Source: an uncultured Rubrivivax sp. (GTDB lineage: Bacteria; Pseudomonadota; Gammaproteobacteria; Burkholderiales; Burkholderiaceae_C). Taken from it: a DNA stretch of 17,869 bases. The notes under the pieces are model-generated. The model did no database searches and had not been told where the DNA came from. It saw only the letters and a list, made by a program, of their open reading frames with translations. Positions 5,590-13,488 of the stretch are shown here, piece by piece (the first letter of the stretch is position 1; every line of letters begins with the position of its first letter). The stretch covers positions 1-17,869 of the forward strand of contig CALJUI010000080.1 of NCBI GenBank assembly GCA_937975735.1. The letters are read 5' to 3'. The position numbers and the translations under genes are program-made.

Positions 5590-7004
5590 CGCAGGGCGCT
5601 CGACGTCGGCACGATGAAGCCAGGCTGCGGATCCCTCGGCGTTGCCGTGACGGCTTCGGCCTGTCGACCGCCACGCCACAGCACCCGCCACAGAATGCCC
5701 GGCGCGAACAGCGATGGCGGTGGCGCGAGCATGTGCAGCACCTTGACGAACGCGGCGGTGACTTCGGCGTCGTGCACCGCCGCGCGCTGCAGCCGCGCGA
5801 CGTAGGCGTTGATCACCCGCACCGCCAGCGGCCGCGGCCCCGGCACCGACGCGATGGCCAGGTCCGAGCCGACGGCCAGCTGCCAGGGCGTGTCGATCAG
5901 GCGTGCCGCGGCGCGGAAGAAGCGGCGCGCCGAGACCATGCCGTCGTCGCGCGCCAGCTGCGCGCGCAGCAGCTCGGCCTCGCAAGCGGCCACCGTCATG
6001 CCCTGGCCGTAGATCGGGTTGAAGCTGGCGAGAGCGTCGCCGATGACGAGGAAGCCGGCGGGGAAGTGCGTCAGCCGCTCGTATCGGCGGCGCTGGCTGT
6101 GCGGGAAATGGTAGCGCTGGATCGGTGTCAGGCGCTCGCCGCGCTCGACCAGGGCCTGCAGCTCCGGACTGGCGACGTCGCGCGCGCGCTCGCGCAGGCC
6201 CTCGTCGTTCGGCGTCACGTGGTCGCCGGCATAACCGCCGTAGACGAGCGTCCAGCGTGCCCGACCCTCGGCGTCGGGTTCCTGCGCGATGAGCACCGCC
6301 GGACGCGGCAGGTCGGACGTGGCCGGGCAGATCACCGCGCCCACGGGCGGCGCGTGGGCGTCGTCGCGGCGGTAGTTCGCGCTGGCATAGGCGATGCCGA
6401 CCTCCACGCGTTCCTCCGGCGCCGGCGCGTAGCCCCACTGGGCCAGCCAGGTCGGGCTGCGCGAGCCGCGGCCGCTCGCGTCGACCACGAGCGCGGCATC
6501 GAGCACCTGCGGCGCCAAGTCACCGGCGCGCGCACGCCAGCGCACGCCCCTGACCTGGCCAGCCTCGTGCACCGGCTCGATCACGTCGACGCCGGTCATC
6601 GCGCGCACGCGCGGCATGCCGAGCACCATGCGCCGGATCTGTGCCTCGATCGCCAGACGGCTTACCGCCAGGCCCTTGAAGCCGACCGGCCGCCGCGCCA
6701 GGCGCTGGCGGTCGACGTCGAGCACCACGGCCAGGCCGATGTCGGCCGACACCGCGCCCTGCGCCAGCAGCGCGGCGGTGAAGCCGGGGCACAGGGCCTC
6801 CATCGCCTGCTGGCCGCGCGCCAGCAGGCCGTGGGGGTGGATCGCCTGCGGGGTGCCCTTGCGGGGTGCCGCGTCCTCGGGCAAGGCATCGCGCTCGAGC
6901 AGCACCACCTCGTCGAAGTGCTCGGCGAGCGCACGCGCGGCCAGCAGGCCGGCGATGCTGGCGCCGATGATCGCGGCGCGGCGGGGGGCAGTCGAATCGG
7001 GCAT
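5586..7004 (-). CDS. FAD-dependent monooxygenase (aromatic hydroxylase/epoxidase type)
   Basis: A 472-residue flavoprotein of the group A monooxygenase superfamily. The N-terminal dinucleotide fold is RRAAIIGASIAGLLAARAL with the pattern GxSxxG at G14-G19, and ends in the acidic strand VVLLERD. VVDASGRGSRSPTW (about 173-186) corresponds to the second conserved motif, and FLVIGDALASFNPIYGQGM (about 318-336) is the FAD ribose-binding GD motif. Such enzymes hydroxylate or epoxidise lipophilic or aromatic substrates with NAD(P)H and oxygen. No signal peptide is seen. The ATG has a perfect AGGAGG 6 bases upstream. It leads an operon with a small membrane protein and an alpha/beta hydrolase and diverges from the hydrolase-LuxR regulator. 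Substrate unknown; a geranylgeranyl-reductase-like role is less likely. Confidence 0.88.
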   Translation of the reverse strand: MPDSTAPRRAAIIGASIAGLLAARALAEHFDEVVLLERDALPEDAAPRKGTPQAIHPHGLLARGQQAMEALCPGFTAALLAQGAVSADIGLAVVLDVDRQRLARRPVGFKGLAVSRLAIEAQIRRMVLGMPRVRAMTGVDVIEPVHEAGQVRGVRWRARAGDLAPQVLDAALVVDASGRGSRSPTWLAQWGYAPAPEERVEVGIAYASANYRRDDAHAPPVGAVICPATSDLPRPAVLIAQEPDAEGRARWTLVYGGYAGDHVTPNDEGLRERARDVASPELQALVERGERLTPIQRYHFPHSQRRRYERLTHFPAGFLVIGDALASFNPIYGQGMTVAACEAELLRAQLARDDGMVSARRFFRAAARLIDTPWQLAVGSDLAIASVPGPRPLAVRVINAYVARLQRAAVHDAEVTAAFVKVLHMLAPPPSLFAPGILWRVLWRGGRQAEAVTATPRDPQPGFIVPTSSALR

Positions 7005-7114
7005 CGGATCCTCCTGAGGGACGGGGTGCGTCGAATGTGTTCCCGTCTACGCGGCAGGTCTCGGGTCGGATGTCCCGTCGAGGGGGGCGATCCTGGCCGA
7101 CGGCGTTCGAGGCC

Positions 7115-7130
7115 CGGGACCCTTGTCCCG
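7115..7130. promoter_or_regulatory. Inverted repeat overlapping a predicted promoter (possible operator)
   Basis: CGGGAC (7115-7120) and GTCCCG (7125-7130) form a perfect 6-bp inverted repeat with a 4-base spacer in the 169-bp divergent gap. It overlaps the candidate -35 box of the hydrolase-LuxR gene. LuxR-type domains bind short dyads, so it is a candidate site for autoregulation or control of both divergent units. Confidence 0.3.
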
Positions 7131-7152
7131 ACCCCCCAGGTCTTCGTATGCT
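7123..7152 (+). promoter_or_regulatory. Candidate sigma-70 promoter of the hydrolase-LuxR gene
   Basis: TTGTCC (7123-7128) and TATGCT (7147-7152) are separated by 18 bp. Each has four of six consensus positions. A start about 7 bp downstream leaves a short leader with the AAGGAGGAG ribosome site at 7161-7169. Confidence 0.4.
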
Positions 7153-7173
7153 GCGCGGGCAAGGAGGAGCCAC

Positions 7174-8244
7174 ATGGCCGCGCCTTCCCTCGCCCCGCAG
7201 CAGATCCGTTTCACGCGCAGTGCCGAAGGGGTGCGCCTGGCCTGGGCCAGCACCGGTCGCGGCGAGCCGGTCATCGTGAAGGCCGCGACCTGGCTGTCGC
7301 ACCTGGAGTTCGATTGGGGCAGCGCGGTCTGGCAGCACCTGCTGCAGGCGATGTCGGACATCGGCACCTTCGTGCGCTACGACGAGCGGGGCTGCGGCCT
7401 GTCGGACTGGATCGTGCGGCGGCTGGATTTCGACAGCTGGGTCGACGACCTCGAGGCGGTGGTCGAGGCGGTCGGCCACGAGCGTTTCGCGCTGCTGGGC
7501 ATCAGCCAGGGGGCCGCCGTGGCCATCGCCTACGCGGTGCGCCACCCCGAGCGCGTGAGCCACCTCGTGCTGCACGGCGGCTATGCGCGCGGCCGGCTGG
7601 TGCGCAGCGACACCCCGCAGCAGCGCGAGGAGGCGGAGACGATGGCGCGGCTGGCGGCGCTGGGCTGGGGCAAGGCCGACCCCTCGTTCCGCCAGTTCTT
7701 CACGACCCAGTTCATCCCCGGCGGCACGGCCGAGCAGCACGCCTGGTTCAACGAGATGGAGCGCCTGTCCACGTCGCCGGAGAACGCGGCGCAATTCATG
7801 CGCGTGTTCAACACCATCGATGTCGTCGATCTGCTACCTCAGGTCCGCTGCCCGACGCTGGTGCTGCACAGCGTGCACGACGTGCGCGTGCCGTTCGCCG
7901 AGGGGCGGCTGATCGCCGGCGAGATCCCCGGCGCGCAGTTCGTGCCGATCGACAGCGGCAACCACCTGCTGCTCGAGGACGAGCCGGGCTGGGCCCTCTG
8001 GTGCGATGCCATCCGGCGCTTCCTGCCCACCGCCGACGACGCCCGCCTCGTGGCACTGACGCCGCGTCAGCGCGAGATGCTGGCGCTGATCGCGAAAGGC
8101 CGCGACAACAGCCAGATCGCCGCGACGCTCGCGCTGTCGGAGAAGACCGTGCGCAACCAGGTGTCGGCGATCTTCGACCGGCTGGGCGTCGAGAGCCGCG
8201 CCCAGGCGATCGTGCTGGCGCGTGAGGCCGGCCTCGGCCGCTGA
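7174..8244 (+). CDS. Alpha/beta hydrolase fused to a LuxR-type HTH domain (transcriptional regulator)
   Basis: The 356-residue protein has two domains. Residues about 10-285 form an alpha/beta hydrolase with YDERGCGLSD (69-78), a GISQG nucleophile elbow with S111, an acid in VHDVRVP (D236) and H264 in SGNHLLLED, so the catalytic triad looks intact. Residues about 294-352 are a LuxR/GerE helix-turn-helix: LTPRQREMLALIAKG, NSQIAATLALSEKTVRNQV, then IFDRLGVESRAQAIVLA. The hydrolase part probably senses or processes a small ester or lactone and the C-terminal domain binds DNA. The ATG at 7174 is chosen over upstream starts because AAGGAGGAG ends 4 bases before it. It diverges from the FAD monooxygenase operon, its most likely target. 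Known architecture, ligand unknown. Confidence 0.88.
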   Translation: MAAPSLAPQQIRFTRSAEGVRLAWASTGRGEPVIVKAATWLSHLEFDWGSAVWQHLLQAMSDIGTFVRYDERGCGLSDWIVRRLDFDSWVDDLEAVVEAVGHERFALLGISQGAAVAIAYAVRHPERVSHLVLHGGYARGRLVRSDTPQQREEAETMARLAALGWGKADPSFRQFFTTQFIPGGTAEQHAWFNEMERLSTSPENAAQFMRVFNTIDVVDLLPQVRCPTLVLHSVHDVRVPFAEGRLIAGEIPGAQFVPIDSGNHLLLEDEPGWALWCDAIRRFLPTADDARLVALTPRQREMLALIAKGRDNSQIAATLALSEKTVRNQVSAIFDRLGVESRAQAIVLAREAGLGR

Positions 8245-8267
8245 GCGCCGGGTCCTTCAGCCGGCGC
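8245..8267. terminator. GC hairpin between convergent hydrolase-LuxR and aldo/keto reductase genes
   Basis: GCGCCGG (8245-8251) and CCGGCGC (8261-8267) form a perfect 7-bp stem with a 9-base loop directly after one stop codon, and the loop contains the other gene's stop. There is no T-run. Its place fits a bidirectional transcription stop. Confidence 0.35.
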
Positions 8268-9285
8268 GCGGCACCCGCCCGGTGACCGGGTAGATCGGGT
8301 CGGTGTAGCCGTGCGTCGACGCATGGCCTGGTGCGACCAGCGCGTCGACGAAGGCCTCGTCGGTGGCGATGAAGGGCACCGCCAGCGCGGCCACGTAGTC
8401 GGTCCACTGCGCCAGCGTGCGCGGGCCGGCGATCACGCCGGTGATCAGCCGGTTGTGCAGCACCCAGGCCGTCGCCAGCTGGCCGGCGGTGACGCCGCGG
8501 GCCATCGCGTGGGCCTGGAAGCGCTGCGCGAGCTCGACCGACTCGGGCCGCCACTCTGTCTGCATCAGCCGGCGGTCGGCGCGCGCCGCGCGGCTGCCTT
8601 CCGGCGGCTCCTCGCCGGGCCGGTACTTGCCACTGAGTACGCCGCGCGCCAGCGGGCTGTAGCTGATCACGCCCACGCCATAGTGCGCGCAGCAGGGCAG
8701 CAGCTCGGTCTCGATGCCGCGGCTCATCGCGTTGTACGGTGGCTGGCAGGCGATCGGCGCCGGCACGCCCATGCGCCGGGCCGTCTCGACCATGCGGGCC
8801 ACGCGCCAGGCGCGGAAGTTCGACACGCCGTAGTAGCGGATCTTGCCGAGCTCGATCAGCCGGGCCATCGTCGCGACCGTCTCCTCCACCGGCGTGCTCT
8901 CGTCGTCGCGGTGCATGTAGTACAGGTCGATCCAGTCGGTGTCCAGCCGCTGCAGGCTGCGGTCGATCGCGCGCAGGATCCAGTGCCGGGACAGGCCGCG
9001 GTCGTTCGGCTGGTCGCCGACCGGGTTGGCCACCTTGGACGCCAGCACCCAGCGCTCGCGTTCGCGGCCGATGAGTCGCCCGACGATGCGCTCGGACTCG
9101 CCGCCGGCGTAGATGTCGGCGGTGTCGATCGCGTTGACGCCCGACTCGCGCGCGTGCTCGACGATGCGCGCGGCCTCGGTGGCGTCGGTGCGGTCGCCGA
9201 ACATCATGCTGCCGAGCCACAGCGCCGAGGCCTTCAGGCCGCTGGCGCCGACGGTGCGAACGGGGTGCAGGTTGTCGCTGGGCAT
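8257..9285 (-). CDS. Aldo/keto reductase family oxidoreductase
   Basis: A 342-residue TIM-barrel NADPH-dependent reductase. The catalytic tetrad is readable: D54 and Y59 in AIDTADIYAGG, K84 in LASKVANP, and H125 in LYYMHRDD. Other family blocks are LGSMMFG near the start, GKIRYYGVSNF and the late cofactor-binding IAGPRTLAQW. The wording is that of the yeast-Gcy/YajO-like and voltage-channel-beta-like branch, which reduces diverse aldehydes and ketones, so the substrate cannot be named. The ATG at 9285 has GAGGAG about 7 bases upstream. It diverges from the TRAP transporter operon across a 106-bp gap, which hints at, but does not prove, use on a transported compound. Confidence 0.9.
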   Translation of the reverse strand: MPSDNLHPVRTVGASGLKASALWLGSMMFGDRTDATEAARIVEHARESGVNAIDTADIYAGGESERIVGRLIGRERERWVLASKVANPVGDQPNDRGLSRHWILRAIDRSLQRLDTDWIDLYYMHRDDESTPVEETVATMARLIELGKIRYYGVSNFRAWRVARMVETARRMGVPAPIACQPPYNAMSRGIETELLPCCAHYGVGVISYSPLARGVLSGKYRPGEEPPEGSRAARADRRLMQTEWRPESVELAQRFQAHAMARGVTAGQLATAWVLHNRLITGVIAGPRTLAQWTDYVAALAVPFIATDEAFVDALVAPGHASTHGYTDPIYPVTGRVPRAG

Positions 9286-9316
9286 CGCTCACTCCTCAGG
9301 GATAGTCAGTAGGCAC

Positions 9317-9338
9317 GGGCCGTCGGCCAGGACGGCCC
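9317..9338. promoter_or_regulatory. Perfect 8-bp inverted repeat in the AKR/TRAP divergent gap, possible operator
   Basis: GGGCCGTC (9317-9324) and GACGGCCC (9331-9338) form a perfect dyad with a 6-base spacer. It lies just upstream of a -10-like TACAGT (9346-9351) that would serve dctP, so it covers where the -35 should be. It could be a repressor or activator site, or an RNA hairpin. No adjacent regulator gene is seen. Confidence 0.35.
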
Positions 9339-9391
9339 GCCGCGCTACAGTGCCCGGACCTTGGCCGATGCCGAGTTCCACAGGAGACATC

Positions 9392-10402
9392 ATGAACCAA
9401 AGCACGAAGACTTCCGGCTGGCGCCTCACCGTCGCGGCGGCCCTGTTCGCGGCCTCCGCCGGCGCCGGGGCGGCCGACATCACGCTGAAGGCCTCGCACC
9501 AGTTCCCCGGCGGCAAGGGCGACGTGCGCGACGAGATGGTGCAGATCATCGCGCGCGAGGTCGCCAACGCGAAGGTCGGCCTCGAGATCAAGGTCTTCCC
9601 GGGATCGAGCCTGGTGAAGGCGCAGGAGCAGTGGAAGGCGATGCTCAACGGCCAGATCGACATGAGCGCCTTCCCGCTCGACTACGCCTCGGGCTTCCAC
9701 CCGCAGTTCGGCGCGACGCTGATGCCCGGGCTGGTCAAGAGCCATGCCCACGCGCTGCGCATCAACGCCTCGCCCTTCATGCAGGACATCAAGGCCGTCA
9801 TCGAGCAGGGCGGCGTCAAGGTGCTGGCCGACGCCTGGCTGGCCGGCGCCTTCGGCTCCAAGGACAAGTGCATCAAGAAGCCCGAGGACGCCGCCGGGCT
9901 GAAGGTCCGCTCGGCCGGTTCGACCTTCGCGCAGATGTGGGCCGGCGCCGGCGCGTCGATCGTCTCGATCCCGTCCAGCGAGGTCTACAACGCGCTGCAG
10001 CAGGGCGTGGCGCAGGCCACCGACACCTCGTCGGGCAGCTTCGTGTCGTTCCGCCTGTACGAGCAGCTCAAGTGCATCACCGCGCCCGGCGACAACGCGC
10101 TGTGGTTCATGTACGAGCCGGTGCTGATCTCGAAGAAGAGCTGGGACAGGCTCAACGACGCGCAGAAGAAGGCGCTGATGGCGGCCGCGAAGAAGTCCGA
10201 GGATTACTTCAACGCCGAGTCGAAGAAGCTCGACGACGAGCTGGTCGAGGTGTTTAAGAAGAACAAGGTCGAGGTCACGACGCTGACCGACGCCGAGTTC
10301 GACGCCTGGCGCGCGGTCGCGCAGAAGACCTCGTACAAGGCCTTCGCCGAGAAGGTGCCCGGCGGCAAGGAGCTGATCGAGAAGGCGCTGAGCGTCAAGT
10401 GA
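9392..10402 (+). CDS. dctP: TRAP transporter substrate-binding protein DctP
   Basis: The periplasmic solute receptor of a tripartite ATP-independent transporter, 336 residues. A signal peptide covers about 1-28 (cationic start, then TVAAALFAASAGAGA). The mature part shows LKASHQFPGGKGD, KVFPGSSLVKAQEQWKAMLNGQIDMS (as separate family blocks), and GLKVRSAGST with R173 at the position of the arginine that pairs with the substrate carboxylate in this family. Two cysteines (C160, C228) may form a disulfide. The ATG at 9392 has CAGGAG at 9381-9386. It leads a three-gene operon with a 4-bp overlap into dctQ. The ligand is probably an organic acid; the sequence does not say which. Confidence 0.93.
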   Translation: MNQSTKTSGWRLTVAAALFAASAGAGAADITLKASHQFPGGKGDVRDEMVQIIAREVANAKVGLEIKVFPGSSLVKAQEQWKAMLNGQIDMSAFPLDYASGFHPQFGATLMPGLVKSHAHALRINASPFMQDIKAVIEQGGVKVLADAWLAGAFGSKDKCIKKPEDAAGLKVRSAGSTFAQMWAGAGASIVSIPSSEVYNALQQGVAQATDTSSGSFVSFRLYEQLKCITAPGDNALWFMYEPVLISKKSWDRLNDAQKKALMAAAKKSEDYFNAESKKLDDELVEVFKKNKVEVTTLTDAEFDAWRAVAQKTSYKAFAEKVPGGKELIEKALSVK

Positions 10403-10944
10403 CCTCCGCCGCCAAGGCACCGCCGCCGCCCGCCTGGGTGGCGGCGATCCATGGGCTGTCGCGCCTGTTCGGGGTGGCCGCCGCCGGCATGATCCTGCTG
10501 TCGATCGGCGTCATCTGCCACATGGTCTTCGTGCGCGCCGTGCTCGGCGAGTCATCGATCTGGCAGACCGAGTTCGTCACCTTCGGCCTCGTCGCCGCGA
10601 CCTTCATCGGCGCGCCCTACATCCTGCTCACGCGCGGCCACGTCGCGGTCGACGTGCTGCCGCTGATGGTGGGCACGCCGGCGCGGCGCCAGCTGCACCT
10701 GTGGGGCAGCCTGATCGCGCTGGCCTTCTGTGGCTTCTTCCTCTACGGCTCGATCCCCTGGTGGTGGGAGGCCTTCGAGTCCGGCCACACGACGCCGTCG
10801 ATCTGGCGCGCGCGGCTGTGGATTCCCTACCTCAGCGTGCCGGTCGGGCTGTCGCTGCTGTGCCTGCAGTTCATCGCCGAGATCTGGATGGTCATGACGC
10901 ACCGCGAACTGCCCTTCGGGCTGGCCCACGAGGACAGGATATGA
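10399..10944 (+). CDS. dctQ: TRAP transporter small membrane subunit DctQ
   Basis: A 181-residue membrane protein starting at GTG, with GTGA overlapping the dctP stop. It shows the four-helix DctQ pattern: helices near 24-44, 58-77, 98-120 and 138-160. Family marks are the IWQTEFVTFGLVAATFIGAP stretch and the nearby HVAVDVLP, followed by the WWWEAF turn. It forms the integral membrane complex with DctM. The end overlaps dctM by 4 bp (ATGA), so all three subunits should be made together. Confidence 0.92.
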   Translation: MTSAAKAPPPPAWVAAIHGLSRLFGVAAAGMILLSIGVICHMVFVRAVLGESSIWQTEFVTFGLVAATFIGAPYILLTRGHVAVDVLPLMVGTPARRQLHLWGSLIALAFCGFFLYGSIPWWWEAFESGHTTPSIWRARLWIPYLSVPVGLSLLCLQFIAEIWMVMTHRELPFGLAHEDRI

Positions 10945-12248
10945 GTCCGCCGGTCATCGGTCTGCTGATCTTCGTGGTCACCGTCGCGGCGCTGGCCACC
11001 GGCATGCCGATCGCGTTCGCGCTCGGTGCCGTGGCGCTGGCCTTCATGGTGGCCTTCGACGGCTGGAACAGCGTGAACTTCATGCCGGAGACGATCTTCG
11101 CCGGCCTGTCGGACTTCACCCTCGTGTCGCTGCCGATGTTCATCATCATGGGCGCGGCGGTGGCCAGCTCGCGCGCGGGCAGCGACCTGTACGAGGCGCT
11201 GTCGCGCTGGCTGCACCGTGTGCCCGGCTCGCTGGTCATCAGCAACATCGGCGCCTGCGCGCTGTTCTCGGCGCTGACCGGCTCGTCGCCGGCGACCTGC
11301 GCGGCGATCGGCAAGATGGGCATCCCGGAGATGCGCAAGCGCGGCTACGATGCCGACCTCGCCACCGGCGCGATCGCCGCCGGCGGCACGCTGGGCATCC
11401 TGATCCCGCCGTCGATCACGATGATCTTGTACGGCATCGCGTCGGAGACTTCGATCGGCCGCCTGTTCCTGGCCGGCGTGATCCCGGGGCTGCTGCTGAC
11501 CGGCCTGTTCATGGCCTGGGCGCTGTTCCTGAGCTGGCGGCGCGGCACCGTGCTGATCGACGCCGACCGCATCTACTCGATGAAGGAGAAGCTCGAGCTG
11601 CTGCCCAAGCTGCTGCCCTTCATCGCGGTCATCGTCGGCGTCGTCTACGCGCTGTACGGCGGCATCGCCACGCCGTCGGAGGCGGCCGGCGTCGGCGCGC
11701 TGCTGTGCCTGGTGATGGTGATCGTGATCTACCGCGTCTGGCGGCCGATGGAGTTGTGGGCGATCCTGCGCGACGGCCTGCGCGAGAGCGGCATGCTGCT
11801 GATGATCATCGGCACCTCGATCCTGTTCGGCTACATGATGTCGTCGCTGCAGGTCACGCAGTCGGTGGCCGAGGGCATCGCCGCGCTGCAGGTCAACAAG
11901 TGGATCATCCTGGCGGCGATCAACCTGATGCTGCTGGTGGCCGGCATGTTCCTGCCGCCGGCGGCGATCATCCTGATGACGACGCCGATCCTGATGCCGG
12001 TGATCCTGGCCGCCGGCTTCGACCCGATCTGGTTCGGCGTGATCCTGACCATCAACATGGAGCTCGGCCTGATCACGCCGCCGGTGGGGCTGAACCTGTT
12101 CGTCATCAACGGCATCACCCCCGACGTCAAGCTGCCGACGATCCTGAAGGGCGCCTTCCCCTTCATGATGTGCATGGTGGTGGCGATCGTGATCCTGTGC
12201 GTGTTCCCCGGCCTGGCGACCTGGCTGCCGACGGCGCTGATGGGTTGA
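10941..12248 (+). CDS. dctM: TRAP transporter large membrane subunit DctM
   Basis: The 435-residue ion-coupled permease of the TRAP system, with about 12 membrane segments. Family landmarks include GMPIAFALG near the start, SLPMFIIMGA (about 63-72), NIGACALFSALTGSSPATCAAIG, the GGTLGILIPPS re-entrant motif, GIATPSEAAGVGA, and near the C terminus ELGLITPPVGLN followed by FVINGI. Length and motifs are complete. The ATG overlaps the dctQ stop. DctM uses the sodium or proton gradient to import the substrate delivered by DctP. It is the last gene of the operon. Confidence 0.94.
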   Translation: MSPPVIGLLIFVVTVAALATGMPIAFALGAVALAFMVAFDGWNSVNFMPETIFAGLSDFTLVSLPMFIIMGAAVASSRAGSDLYEALSRWLHRVPGSLVISNIGACALFSALTGSSPATCAAIGKMGIPEMRKRGYDADLATGAIAAGGTLGILIPPSITMILYGIASETSIGRLFLAGVIPGLLLTGLFMAWALFLSWRRGTVLIDADRIYSMKEKLELLPKLLPFIAVIVGVVYALYGGIATPSEAAGVGALLCLVMVIVIYRVWRPMELWAILRDGLRESGMLLMIIGTSILFGYMMSSLQVTQSVAEGIAALQVNKWIILAAINLMLLVAGMFLPPAAIILMTTPILMPVILAAGFDPIWFGVILTINMELGLITPPVGLNLFVINGITPDVKLPTILKGAFPFMMCMVVAIVILCVFPGLATWLPTALMG

Positions 12249-12272
12249 CCTGGCGCGCCGGGGGGGCGCCGC

Positions 12273-12293
12273 GGGTGCTCGGGGCGGGCACCC
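12273..12293 (+). terminator. Weak hairpin downstream of dctM
   Basis: GGGTGC (12273-12278) and GCACCC (12288-12293) can pair across a 9-base loop, 24 bases after the dctM stop. The area is very GC-rich and has no T-run, so this is only a candidate operon terminator. From here to 12551 I see no gene. Confidence 0.25.
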
Positions 12294-12518
12294 ACGAGAC
12301 TCCGGGCTGCGCGTGTCTGGGGCCGAAGCCGCGGTCGGCCGATCGTTGCCTCAGGGGCGATCCGAAGTGCCGAGGCGCAGTGAGTTGATCGAGTGCTCTT
12401 GGCCAGGATATGACCTGGGCCAGCGAATGCTGACTGCGCACTTCGGACCGAGCGTGGTCGGTCGAGGGCGGTGGGTTGAACGGCTCGGTTCGGCCAGGAC
12501 CCGTCGTTGGAGACAGGC

Positions 12519-12534
12519 GGCTGACCGGTCAGCC
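12519..12534. repeat. 16-bp perfect palindrome
   Basis: GGCTGACCGGTCAGCC is its own reverse complement. It lies 18 bp from the truncated 3' end of the IS91-type transposase remnant, in sequence with no recognisable gene. It may be a protein-binding site or a leftover of the element's end. Nothing else supports a function. Confidence 0.35.
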
Positions 12535-12551
12535 AGTCAGTTGCCCCCGGA

Positions 12552-12975
12552 GTGAGCTGAACTCGTTCATCCGACGGCGCCGGCCCAGTGATGTAACGAC
12601 TCAGCCTTTCCAGCTGCTTGCAATCGTGTGTCTCGGCGTCGGGCTCGGCCACGTAGGTCTGGCCCATCTCCTCGGCCACCACTGCTCGGCGCGTGAGCAG
12701 CTTCATCAGACGGGTGATGAGCGTTTGCAGAAGCTTGTGCAGCGCGTCGTCGATGGGCGCGGTCACCTCGACAAAGATCGGCAACGCCACGGCCCAAACA
12801 CACGCCGTCCAACGGTAGGCAGTGCAGGTGGGCATTCAAGTTAGCCGCCGAGCCCGCCGGATCAGGGTGATGGCGCCACCGTGGACTTCGTCGGCCTTGA
12901 GCCCTGCGCGGTCCAGCAGATGGCGCGTGATCACACGCTCGCCAGCGCTCGACCGGATGGCTTCGTGAACCCGGG
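12552..12975 (-). pseudogene. Decayed IS91-family (Y2 rolling-circle) transposase fragment
   Basis: Read on the minus strand, pieces in different frames match the middle of IS91-type transposases. They are GERVITRHLLDRAGLKADEV and GGAITLIRR (about 12960-12860), LNAHLHCLPLDGV (about 12839-12800), FVEVTAPIDDALHKLLQTLI and TRLMKLLTRR with EEMGQTYVAEPDAE (about 12780-12650), then KQLERLSRYITGPAPSDERV (about 12610-12555). The family order is kept, but frames shift at least twice, a stop interrupts the region before the LHLHC block, and roughly 60 residues expected between DAE and KQLE are missing. The N-terminal zinc-binding part and the C terminus are absent. It is a dead remnant marking past insertion of a mobile element beside the accessory genes. 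Confidence 0.8.
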
Positions 12976-13440
12976 GGGCATGCGCCCGCGACACGTCACA
13001 CACCCGGTCCCGTCCAGGAGCCTGCGCGTGACACGACGTCGCTCAGCAAAACGGGAGGCGGTTCACGCGATCGTCGCCCGCATCGAGCGCACGCGCAGCC
13101 CGGCGGACTCGCCCCGCTCCTTGCCGCGGGCGACGACAGCAGGCGACGGGTGCTCGGCAGAACGGAACTGGCACGTCCTGTCCAGCTCGCGGGGACAAGG
13201 AATACCATGCTTCGGAACCGAAGCGGGGCGAAAGCAGAACCGAAAGCCACGCTACCATTTGCTGCAAAGGCTACGATGATTGTTATCAGAGCAGCCCGCA
13301 GACTGGAGCGTTCCAAGCGGGCCGGTGCGCGCAACGCCCCCCCGGACCGGCGCCGTCGAAGTCGATGTACGTCCTGGTCTTCGCCAGGTTCGCGGACTAG
13401 ATGTAGTCTCGGCCGGCGAGGGGACACAGTGGCCAAGGTC
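12976..13440. other. Gene-poor stretch, nothing recognised
   Basis: Several short overlapping open frames occur on both strands, but none shows a family motif, a convincing ribosome site or a consistent codon pattern. The only local structure is a small dyad GACTA-N4-TAGTC at 13395-13408, upstream of the paralogue pair, which could be regulatory. It is likely decayed sequence next to the transposase remnant. Confidence 0.4.
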
Positions 13441-13480
13441 GGCCGAGTTGCGTAGCAAGAGGCCGAGCTGCGTAGCGAGA
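13441..13480. repeat. Tandem 20-bp direct repeat (two units)
   Basis: Units 13441-13460 and 13461-13480 are identical except at two positions (t/c at the 8th base, a/g at the 18th). Both contain GCGTAGC. They end 8 bp before the GTG start of the first RDD paralogue, so the repeat lies in its leader or promoter region. Confidence 0.75.
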
Positions 13481-13488
13481 GATCCGCC

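Noticed and set aside
13395..13408. Dyad GACTA-N4-TAGTC upstream of the RDD pair
   Set aside because: Only 5-bp arms and no clear promoter around it; too weak to list as an operator on its own.
13043..13455. Short overlapping open frames on both strands between the transposase remnant and the RDD pair
   Set aside because: No family motif, weak starts and inconsistent frames; best read as non-coding or decayed DNA.
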